Of a stretch of 64,000 nt of DNA, positions 55,701 to 64,000 are shown one piece after another. A model generated the notes under the pieces. The model had not been told where the DNA came from and did no database searches. It saw only the letters and a program-made list of their open reading frames with translations. The DNA is taken from assembly GCF_032362555.1 (NCBI RefSeq), contig NC_083515.1:2949001-3013000 (forward strand), in the 5' to 3' direction. The stretch comes from Amyelois transitella. Taxonomy: Eukaryota > Arthropoda > Insecta > Lepidoptera > Pyralidae. Numbering within the stretch: the stretch's first letter is position 1; the number at the start of each line of letters is the position of its first letter. A program made the position numbers and the translations under genes.

Positions 55701-57450
55701 CAGAAGTTTTTAGAAGTTGTCCGGTCGTCTTCCCACGGTGTAGGTAAACAAGATAACAGCTCGGAATCTAACCTTATCTTTTTGATACCATCTCAGTGGA
55801 CGATATGACTTCTAACGTAACTTAATGTACCGAAGGACCATCCGAAAATATGATAAATGAATTTAATAGAATTAGGGACACAAATTCTTTTAACTGTTGC
55901 CTTTTTGAGGAAGACCTGCATTAGTTCTCTTATAGTCCAAATAAGTGTTGGAATTACAGACAAGTTGTCTGACTCGCAAATTTCTTAATAACGAAGCTAT
56001 TTAAAGTTTTAAAGGATCAATTTCAACGGCTGCAGTTTTATTAAATTAAAAAAATATATATTTTAATATCCAACTTACTTAGCTTAAACTAAACAGTTTA
56101 AGCTAAGTAAGTTGGATATTAACTAAACAGTTTAAGCTAAGTAAGTTGGATATTAAGATATATATTTTTTTAATTTAATAAAACTGCAGCCGTTGAAATT
56201 GATCCTTTAAAACTTTAAATAGCTTCGTAGTTTTGAATTTCTTTCATAAATCTTCTTATTGTAATTGTGCAGCAATCTTAGAATTCGTAGAACCCGTCTA
56301 GACTAAATCTTTTTATCCAATCTTTTTTAATTTGTTTTAAAACTCTTGCAATGAAAATGATGTGAATAAAGCTATATTCTTAACTTCATGCCGCCATTCG
56401 AGATTATCTCTGAAGACGTTGCAACGATTTTAATGAAATTGTATCTAGATATTATATCTTAGTAGCAACAGCTCTATATTTTGTAGGGTTTTACAAAATT
56501 ACAAATGATTTTTTATAAAGACTTTGTTTTTATTATAGCTTTTTTCTAAAAGATTCTTAAATGAAAAAATTAAATTGAGAAAAAAAATATTGTCCTAAAG
56601 TGTGATGCATACATATGTAGATACATACATATAATCACGTCTTTATCTCTTGCGGGGTAGACAGAGCCAACAGCCTTGAAAAGACCTATAGCCTACGTTA
56701 AGCTGTTACGATAGATAGTGCGTTGCATACATAACAAGTACTAACCACCCACTAAAAACACATCACACCATTTATCCACTTTGGAAGATAAACTGTTGCA
56801 ATTAGCTTAATAAATTCAAGTCCTATTAAACTAGCAATCCGCTAGCTTAAGAGGAGTGTAGCATGACCTGACGACCTTTTAATTTGTATAATTTATACAC
56901 GTGTTGAGACAACACGGCTGGCATTTTAACTACTGTTTAAGATAGCAGTTAACCGGTCGGGGGCTGTTAATCTTAAGGTGTAAAGTTTACTTATTTTTCA
57001 GTGAGAGATTTGGTCGGTTAATTACAATAAATTAAGTTTTTTACTACTTAGATGTCTCTTATATTTCTGTACTTTGCTGATTGGTCTTTTTTTTATGTCT
57101 TTCTATTTATAAAATATAGTATCGTCAAGTTTGCGTGTACCGTAAACGTAGTCGCACTCTCCATCTTTGACTTTTGAAGCTGGAGCTCGAAGTGCGGTGC
57201 TGGGGGGCCCGAAGGCGTCGCCGGGTTTTTAAATAAAGTCAAAACATCTTACCTCGAGTATGCGAAGGCGTATCAGGCGGTTGAGGATACGGCTGCTCTT
57301 CACAAGAAGCGTAGCCCTGGGAGCCGAAGCTGGAGCCCGAGTGGCGGTGCTGGGGGGTCCCGAAGGCGTCGCCGGGCACCGCGGGAGGGGGCACGCGCTT
57401 CGCCGTCGCTGTCTTGCCGGCGCCGCTCCCCCCGCGCGACATGCCGCCCA
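49780..57450 (-). CDS. ckn: Caskin (CASK-interacting scaffold), 3' eight exons, 5' part outside the window
   Basis: A neuronal scaffold whose family has ankyrin repeats, SH3, two SAM domains and a Pro-rich C-terminus. Exons on the minus strand: A 57450-57253, B 55271-55075, C 54786-54607, D 54316-54104, E 53633-53526, F 52918-52775, G 50884-50300, H 50106-49780 (stop TAA). Phases agree across all junctions, coding the last 649 aa. Exons A-C give a Ser/Gly/Pro-rich linker. SAM1 spans exon D (DADIIHAWLADLQMEEYARL to KRLKAELANL). SAM2 spans exons E and F (GSLEEWLRLLRLEEYGPALV to GHQKKILLAIKRVKDI). Exon G is Pro-rich (ARKPPPEPPKRQSSQY, LLPPPPAPSSPPRR). Exon H ends with the conserved LANLTDELDAMLEEEKRQGL. 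Ankyrin/SH3 exons are expected to the right of 57.5 kb but none was recognised before 64 kb. The exon F donor (GTCTGT) is weak, so an extra exon between F and G cannot be excluded. Confidence 0.92.
51300..51720. other. Unassigned stretch, more GC-rich, in Caskin intron F-G
   Basis: Open on + for 133 codons (51308-51709), but the product has no recognisable domain and lies antisense to Caskin within its intron. Composition is less AT-rich than the surrounding intron. It could be an old repeat or an unrecognised exon. Confidence 0.3.
55313..55578 (+). repeat. SINE family A, fullest copy in the window
   Basis: From GTGTGGTTCCCGGCAACAAT through AGAATAGGACCACTCCATCT, ATGGATGTCGTAAAAGGCGA, GCTAGCAACCTGTCACTATT and CTGTCTACCCCGTAAGGGAT, to a GTATGTATGT tail. 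It lies in the intron between Caskin exons A and B, antisense to the gene. Confidence 0.9.
55991..56228. repeat. 238-bp near-perfect palindrome in Caskin intron A-B
   Basis: The 100-bp arms 55991-56090 and 56129-56228 are reverse complements with one mismatch. The 38-bp centre contains a partial third copy of the inner arm, so a 34-bp unit is repeated twice in tandem (from 56091 and from 56125). A long hairpin or a fold-back element. Confidence 0.92.
56608..56715 (-). repeat. SINE family A, 3' fragment
   Basis: ACATACATATAATCACGTCT, GCGGGGTAGACAGAGCCAAC and AGCCTACGTTAAGCTGTTA. In the Caskin intron between exons A and B. Confidence 0.8.
57176..57225 (-). repeat. Partial duplicate of Caskin exon A in the adjoining intron
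   Basis: 50 bp matching 57326-57376 inside exon A, in the same orientation about 150 bp away. GAAGCTGGAGC starts both, and GAAGGCGTCGCCGGG ends both. There are a few substitutions and one 1-base deletion that breaks the frame. Confidence 0.85.
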
Positions 57451-59349
57451 CTGGAAAAGAAAATAAATTTTATGACTTGTTAATGCTGAGAGCACTGGTG
57501 TATCCTTCGACTTAAATACCAGGTCCGTTACAAGGAGCATAGGTTCGAATATCTACCGTGGACATTATCAATGAAAGACGTGAAAAACGATGCTCTTTTG
57601 ATCTAAACTTGCACATCCTGTGACCACGGTCGGTACAACCCGGTCGAAACGTCAGGAAAATGCGGCAAGTTTAATATTAACTGAATAATGAACCATTATT
57701 CAACCGATCGGGATAAGATCGGGTAGGGTAGAGATTGAGTTATCAAATCTCTCACCATAGAATGGTTTTCCCTCAAGATCCGTACTACATTTTAAATCTA
57801 AATGAATGTATACCAACATATCTGATTTTTGGTAGTAAAATTATGCTGTTGGCATGGCCGTTTGAAAAAAACACTTATATAGGTACTACACAAATATATT
57901 TTTCTTAAACAATAGATAAGACGACAACTTTACCTCAGATATGCAAGTTACCTATTATCATAGAATCTAAAAATTTGTAGTTCCAGAAGCATTATTTAAT
58001 CTGACGTTTTTGCTATAAATTTTAACCCCGATAACAATCAAAACGGAGCGAATACACAATTTTTCAAAGAAAAATGCTCATTCGTTGCATTAAAGTTGGC
58101 CGCGAGCCAGCTTTTTAGGTCACTAGAGCCAAATTATCACTTGCATTAAGGGCGCTAAACTAATTAGATGACTTTGTAACGAAAACTTCAAATTAACAAA
58201 TTCGTGCACGTATTACGTGAGTCTAAAGTGCCTATTGAAAAAGGCGCCAACCATTTTTATACGCAAATATGTACGTCATAATTATGCGAAAATCAGTTAC
58301 TTTTAATCTTGATACTTACTGATTTTAGCTTTTTCAAATCGGAATAATTCATTCTATGAGTTTTGGGAAATTAGCATAGGTAGCATTTTTTATTGAATTT
58401 CAGACGATTCAGGGTGAATTGTATACCTATTCCAAAAATTCAAAGTTGAAGTCAGTGTCAGAAGGGACACAGAGAGGCCTACGACAGTAATTAGCTAAAA
58501 CTTCTCACTTTGAGTGCCAATTCCGGCTAAATTATTCAGAGAAGCCTCTACTTATCGTAAAATAGGTGAACAAAACAAATTCTAGTAACGAATCTCCGAT
58601 TAATTTAGAAATAGGTGCTTTTATTTGTCGATTCGGAGTTAATGGACTTAATTAACGAAGCCTGTTTACAATTGAAATATACTTAGAAGGACAAATCTGC
58701 ATTAACAAAGTAAATTAGTGTTTTATAGTAATAAAATATTCGACAAGACAAAACAAAGTAAATTAGTGTTTTATAGTAATAAAATATTCGACAAGACTGA
58801 TGTCCTGAAATCAAAATATATTTTTCGTTCCGAAATAATTACATTCTTGCCTGAATGCCTAAATTTAATGGTTATAGCAGCGTAATCAATCTTTGGAAGT
58901 GGAACCAAACGTTATCGGGTCTAGACAGGGTCTACAATCTCGAGATTTACGAACTTTTAGCCGATATCCCGCCGTTCAGCTGATAAGTTTAAGCAGTAAT
59001 AAAGCAAAGAGTTCATCAATCATGTCTCGCCCGCTTTGATCGCCCGCAGTCAATTTGGATATGAACTACGTAATGGAGACCTGATAACACTAACTGACCG
59101 TAAAGCAAGAGTGAAGGATGGATCATAGTGGAGGTAGGATGCGTTGGCGAAATGGGGTTAGCTTTTTATACCACCCAGTTGTCAGAGTAAGTTTACCACT
59201 TGCCACACAAAAATAGATGTCAAACAGTTTAAAACAAATTCAAATTTCGGGTCAGATTTTTGAAAAAAGTTAATTTGATTAACTTATGTACGTGGCTCAG
59301 AAAATTTAATTGTTGTTGTAAATGCTGGTGCTAAATACCTATTGTATCC
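57451..59349. other. Caskin upstream intron or flank, no exon recognised
   Basis: AT-rich, no coding signal. A 48-bp unit is duplicated in tandem at 58704-58797. If Caskin continues to the right, this is intron. Confidence 0.45.
58704..58797. repeat. 48-bp tandem duplication
   Basis: AACAAAGTAAATTAGTG...CGACAAGAC occurs twice with a 48-bp period, starting at 58704 and 58752, with no difference seen over the shared length. Confidence 0.92.
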
Positions 59350-59545
59350 TGAAATATTCTTCTGGCGTTAGTCCTGTTTACATCCTCACCTCTCTGGAGA
59401 TAAGCCCTGGGTGCGCCTTCTTTTTCAGCATGATGTCTGACGGGTTAGCCGTGTTCGATCATGGTAACAAACACATTCAGTTGCTTGAATGCTGCTTTCC
59501 TGATGTTTTCCCTCCCCGTAAGAACAACGGTAAGCACTCACTATG
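59350..59545 (-). repeat. SINE family B, diverged copy
   Basis: GGCGTTAGTCCTGTTTACAT, CTCTCTGGAGATAAGCCCTG and GATGTTTTCCCTCCCCGTAA align with 24745-25000 after deletion of the middle. Confidence 0.75.
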
Positions 59546-62399
59546 CACTGCTATACCTGACATAAATAAACATAGAGTACCTACAACGTCCATTTAATTA
59601 ATGCGAGCGCGCCGAATGAAGCTGTATCAACGATAAACAAATTTCTTCCGCCCCCAGAACTCTTTCGCAAACAAGGGTAACAATTTAAAAATGTTTTTTA
59701 CTTCGAAACCGTTAAAAATCCCTACGGTCCCTTTGTTTGAGTTATAAAAACACGATTTACATTCTTCGCAATGAACACAGTTTCTCTACAGGAACGTTTA
59801 ATGGCGTAAATATTTTCTTATGTCAAAATTGGAGTTCGATTTACTTTTATGATGAGAATTTATGTGTTCAATTACACGCACGCAATCGTTGGAATATCAA
59901 AGAGGCCAATAACATAAATATTATATGAATAAAAAATATTGACATGTGCATTTGAGTTACGTATGCAAAGTTGGGCTTTAAGAACATAACATAAAAATTA
60001 ACATATAAGTTAATATTGGAATTAATAAAAGTCGATCATTAATGGTTGTATAGCAAAGTAAGCTTCTGTTTTCATAAATAATTTAGTAAAGTATTTCACT
60101 CAAATATAGTGACAGCAAGCTTTAGTATCCATCGGGAAAATAATACTTGGCTAAATAGGTAATTTCTTCATCAAATAATAACGAACGAGTAATTTTAAAA
60201 ATTTCAAATTTCTCGTGCTTTTTAAATTGATGTTCTAGGCCATTCATTGGCCGGCGACTATAAAATGAATACATCTGCGTAGTTGTTAGATTCATATATA
60301 TTAATTTCAGCTGTGTCTTTGTAAATTAATATTAGCCTACTCTTTTAAAAATCGCAATTTAAGTTTTTCAACATTGTTCTCAAATTGAAATTAAAAACGT
60401 AACAAAAACAAACAAATAATCAAAATAAACTTCCGCAGTTATTGAATGAAATAGGTAGAGTTTTCACTGCGTTATATTTCGACAAAAGGAATTTCAAATA
60501 GTTACAGCACTTTTAATGCAGTAAGCGATACCATAGAGATTGTCTATTCACGAGCGTTCAAGTAAGCGTAAAATTGCAGTAAATCTGCTATTGTTCTTTC
60601 GCACGGCCTGTACAAAGGCTGGTTCGCGAATAAGCGTGAAATGATAGCTCCATACGTTATGAATACTTAAACTGTCTTTTTGTCTTGCTTAAAAGGTGAA
60701 CTGACATGCATAGTCACTATCTTCCTAATAAGAGATCTATCTTTCCATTATAAATAGAAACGTTATTCTTTTTTAACTAGGATAAGACAAGCAAAAAATA
60801 TTCTTGTACGGATTTTTTTGAATAATTTGATTTGATTTTACTTATAAAAGGGAAATATAGAAAACGGACATGGTAAAACCAAGTAAAATGACAAGTAAGA
60901 ACAATAGGTGGTGCGTCTAAAAACGTAAATAATTGTTAATTGTCTAACTTATTTATTAGTACTTTTGTGAACACTTTGAACGGCAATAACTAGAGGTAAA
61001 ACTGACAATAGTTTCCACCACGCCGTAACCATATGTAAGTAGGTAAATAAGTTTTGTTTATACTAGCTTCTTTAATAAACGGTTTGAAAGATGTACTTAT
61101 TCCGTAACGATTTCTTGGTAAGTGGTAGATAGTAATTTAGACATCTTAAGGGGGCCGTTAGCGTGTCTAGAATAAAAAGGATTTATACGGTATACATTTG
61201 AAGAGAATCATCTCCCTTTAAATTAGTCTTTAGTATACACTTTCACGGCTATTAAGCCATTACCTCGTTCTACAGATACGATAGTAACTCTACGGTGTCA
61301 CACAAATTTACGCGTGTTCCGTAAAAGGCTGTTACAATCTGAGTCCTGACTAATTGTTTGAGGACAATGGACTCAGATAGACCAGACTTTCACTCCGCCT
61401 TAAACACTGACGTGAATAATACAAATATAATGGACCACACATTTGATAGGTACGTAGTAAGGTACTTATGTATCTCTGAGCGTCCTCAAAATGACATTTA
61501 CTGCAGATGGCTATATGTTATAAAATTTTGTGTGCATCGTGAAAAACACTTTATTTTTTGTACTGCTGTTTTGTGAGATTAATCCATGGAGTATGTATTC
61601 TATAAGATTCGCTATAAAAAGAGGAAGCAAAATAATATTTTTCATTAGTAATTAGTTCCATGAACTTTCAATGCAACATTAGCGCAATCAGCGCCAAAAT
61701 GGCGTATATCAATAGTGGGTAATTTTTACACCGCTGACATGAAGTCCAGCGTATGTTCGAGAGGTCAGTGGACTAATGGATTTGTGGGTAAGTAAAACTA
61801 GTAAACAACAGCAGTTGGCAGGCTTTATGACTGCGAAGTTCGCTGGTGTCGTCAGTCGTAGTGTTAGGTAAAGGCCCTGAGCCAGTTTAAAAAAGATGCT
61901 TTTGTCCTTAACTAGGCCCGCGTTTGACTTAAATTACCGTTTATTCGGTTCTGAAATTTTTTTTCGGAAAAGAGTATATTAGTATATGTTTTGCCTCAAT
62001 GAAAGAACTATTTGTATTCATAAAAATCCGTACAGTACAGAATGCAAACGAAAGTAAGTATCAGTACCTATAGTAACATTATGATGTTACGTAAATATGT
62101 ATTTGCATAGCCTTCTCATAATGTTTCAAATAGGTTTATGATGTTTGCGGCAATTGGAAGTAATTAATCGTTGCAGAGTGATGAAAGTGAGCTTTCACTT
62201 TTAAGGGCACTATTAAGCGATTTCTTTAGTTGTGCACGTCAGTTATTCCCTTATATAGCTAATTTAATACTACTACAGAGGTATAACATTGCTGATTTGA
62301 GAATTCGTATAAAAATTGTCTAATGATGAGAAATTGACTTCCTATATCGGTGGAATTAACACGGCCCGGCTGATACGAGCGAAAAGTAAAAAGTTTCGT
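59546..62399. other. AT-rich stretch, no gene recognised
   Basis: Possible Caskin intron. Short frames (59737-59928, 61358-61576, +) have no known domain. I see no ankyrin- or SH3-like exon on the minus strand. Confidence 0.45.
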
Positions 62400-62660
62400 T
62401 TGTAAAATAAAAGATTTGTCCGGGCTACAACAGAAGCGGACGTCACGTTGGACCCTGTCAGCTTGTTGCTCACCCATTGTTCTATCCCACAATGAAAGAC
62501 ATCGAAAACATAGAGTATGCGACGTCAGCACACGCGGGACGAGATTCGAACTCGTGCGCAACGGTTTGAAATTGAGAATCGTACCGCTAGACCAAATCGA
62601 TCCTGAGCAAGAGGTTGAAAATAATGATGTAACTCCACGCGCATACAGTGCCATCTGTTG
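62400..62660 (-). repeat. tRNA-derived SINE (third type)
   Basis: Minus strand: TGGTCTAGCGG (A-box) and ACGAGTTCGAATCTCG (B-box), about 35 bases apart, followed by a body with CTATGTTTTCGATGTCTTTC. The presumed acceptor arms do not pair, so it is a SINE head rather than a working tRNA gene. Confidence 0.7.
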
Positions 62661-63115
62661 AAAATTTTGAGTTCGTTATCGATTTTTATTATAAATTAAT
62701 TTTCTGAAATATATGCATAGGTATAACGTGTTTTAATTAAATATGAATAATCCCTTTGTACGCTTAAATAATAATCATGTTGATATTTCAATTTGTATTC
62801 CACCTATAAATTAAAAATTACACACTGAAAATAGAAAGACCTTTTGTAATAAGAACCGATAAAGCTAGAAGATTCCTTCGTGCAAACTTGTATCACCTGT
62901 TTAATTTTTTTCACTCCTGCACACGGAAGCCGCGTTTCCTTCACATGTAGTCGGAATTTCGTTTATTAGATAGTGTCAGGCGATGTCACAGAGACGATCT
63001 GATATCGTGAGAGTTGTATGGAGCTGACCGAGGAAATGAGATAGAATTATGTTCAAAAGACAACGTCCGACAGACGACAAGACCGCTTTCCCCTAATGAC
63101 AGATAGTGTTTTTTA
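62661..63115. other. Short intergenic flank, no gene recognised
   Basis: No coding signal. It ends in the TTA (63113-63115) that precedes the Harbinger terminal repeat. Confidence 0.45.
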
Positions 63116-63369
63116 GGGCCCTTTCAATTTATGCGTTTCTTGTCGGCCCGCTGCGGTGCCGAAGCGGTACGTTAGTCGTACAACGTACGGACGATCCTTT
63201 TTTTCATACAAATCGCGCGGTGCGGCAACAGTGCGGCGCCAGTACCGAGAACGCTCGACAACAGGACGGCAACGTCGCAAGCATCACGTGTTCATTCTAG
63301 TGTTGAATAGTGCGGTGAATAGACGTCAGAGCTCTTTATATCAAATGTTTATTTGCATTTTTGCTAAAA

Positions 63370-63547
63370 ATGGATAATATAAACGTGGAAGATTTTATAA
63401 ATGAGATTGAAATACGTCCTGCTATCTGGAACTCCAAAAGTGACAAACACAGCAATCGCACTGAAACAAAAAATGCTTGGGAAGGCATCTGTGAGAAATT
63501 TGTGGAAGATTTTAAAAATAAAACTACTGGTGAAAAGAACTCTGCAG
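63370..63547 (+). CDS. MADF-domain-like protein, first exon (partial)
   Basis: Starts at ATG 63370: MDNINVEDFINEIEIRPAIW, then KNAWEGICEKFVEDF. The order I/V-E-x-RPxIW followed by AWxxIxxxF is the start of a MADF (Myb/SANT-like) DNA-binding domain, which Harbinger elements often encode as a partner of the transposase. The frame reaches a good splice donor, GCAG|GTAATT, at 63547/63548, where the domain is still incomplete; without splicing it stops after 10 more codons. The rest of the domain would have to come from an exon to the right, and the transposase occupies that place on the other strand. Confidence 0.6.
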
Positions 63548-63563
63548 GTAATTATTTATTCAG

Positions 63564-64000
63564 TCAAATTTTGTAATTTTGCCATGATAATTGTCCTTCG
63601 TTAACAAAGTATTCTGCAAATTTATCGCGAATTGATGTTGCTGACAAATTATGTTCATTTTGATCCTCCTGATCTATTTGATTGGCTTGAATTAAGAGAT
63701 TACTATTAGTAATTTCTTCACAATCACGTTGTAAGAAATTATGTAAAACACAGATGGCTTGAACAATATCCGTCGCTAACGATATTTCTACATTTATTGG
63801 TCGATGTAATATTCGCCACTTATTAGTCATCATTCCGAACGTACACTCTATGTATCTTCGAGCACGTGACAAGCGGTAATTAAAAACTTTTTGTTGGTGA
63901 TTCAAAAAATTTCCACTATAGGGGCGTTGTATAAAATTACTGATACCGAATGCTTCATCACCGATAAAAACAAACGGTAGTGGTGAACCATTTTCTGTTA
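63564..64000 (-). CDS. PIF/Harbinger transposase (DDE_Tnp_4), C-terminal part
   Basis: Open from the window edge to a TGA at 63564-63566. It has the second catalytic Asp in FVFIGDEAF, then QRPYSGNFLNHQQKVFNYRL, the catalytic Glu in ARRYIECTFGMMTNKWRIL, and the conserved CVLHNFL near the end. This is the normal order in Harbinger transposases (family length about 350-450 aa; about 145 codons are visible). No stop or frameshift is seen in this part. The N-terminus and first catalytic Asp lie outside the window. Confidence 0.9.
   Translation of the reverse strand, partial: TENGSPLPFVFIGDEAFGISNFIQRPYSGNFLNHQQKVFNYRLSRARRYIECTFGMMTNKWRILHRPINVEISLATDIVQAICVLHNFLQRDCEEITNSNLLIQANQIDQEDQNEHNLSATSIRDKFAEYFVNEGQLSWQNYKI

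Larger units (their letters stand above)
63116..64000. mobile_element. PIF/Harbinger DNA transposon, left part, running off the window
   Basis: Begins GGGCCCTTTCAATTTATGCG at 63116, a typical Harbinger terminal sequence, directly after TTA, the trinucleotide target used by this superfamily. The subterminal DNA (63140-63300) is GC-rich. It contains a MADF-type exon on + and the 3' part of a DDE transposase on -. The right end and second target copy are outside the window. Confidence 0.8.

Noticed and set aside
62535..62610. A tRNA gene on the minus strand (A-box and B-box present)
   Set aside because: The acceptor arms do not pair and the body continues into unrelated sequence; it is a SINE head.

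Overview
The window looks like nuclear DNA of a moth or butterfly. It is AT-rich, host genes are split by introns with ordinary GT..AG borders, and much of the rest is transposable elements of types common in Lepidoptera: DIRS-like tyrosine-recombinase retrotransposons, CR1/Jockey-type and RTE-type LINEs, tRNA-derived SINEs and a PIF/Harbinger transposon. The species cannot be named from sequence alone.

Left part (1-12.7 kb): this region is built from two DIRS-like retrotransposons. The first runs in from outside the window and ends at about 5579. A 3.8 kb LINE lies inside its recombinase gene, flanked by a 7-bp target duplication. The second DIRS element (about 7969-12659, minus strand) is nearly complete: terminal inverted repeats, a gag that appears to be spliced, an RT/RNase H gene broken by one 20-bp tandem duplication, an intact tyrosine recombinase, and an internal complementary region.

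Middle (12.7-30.8 kb): no host gene is recognised. There are SINE copies, two pieces of an RTE LINE (one keeps the C-terminal 255 codons of the polymerase), and a GC-rich 845-bp element with inverted ends, G-runs and short insect-telomere-type repeats.

Host genes: (1) an intact, single-exon histone acetyltransferase of the MYST family, the MOF/KAT8 orthologue, at 30915-32243 (+), with a short upstream ORF whose stop overlaps the start codon; (2) a complete five-exon synaptogyrin gene, 46257-40078 (-), 228 aa; (3) the 3' part of Caskin, eight exons, 57450-49780 (-), carrying both SAM domains and the conserved C-terminus, with its ankyrin/SH3 5' exons outside the window. Synaptogyrin is a synaptic-vesicle membrane protein and Caskin a neuronal scaffold, so two nerve-cell genes lie side by side on the same strand.

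Right end (62.4-64 kb): a tRNA-derived SINE, then the left end of a PIF/Harbinger transposon (TIR at 63116 next to TTA) with a MADF-type first exon on + and the 3' end of the transposase on -, both running off or towards the window edge.

No clearly new system was found. The best leads are the apparently spliced DIRS gag, the LINE-in-DIRS insertion, the RTE/SINE pair that share a 3' tail, a 166-bp synaptogyrin intron that is mostly SINE, the GC-rich inverted-end element, the 238-bp palindrome in a Caskin intron, and the partial exon copy beside Caskin exon A.
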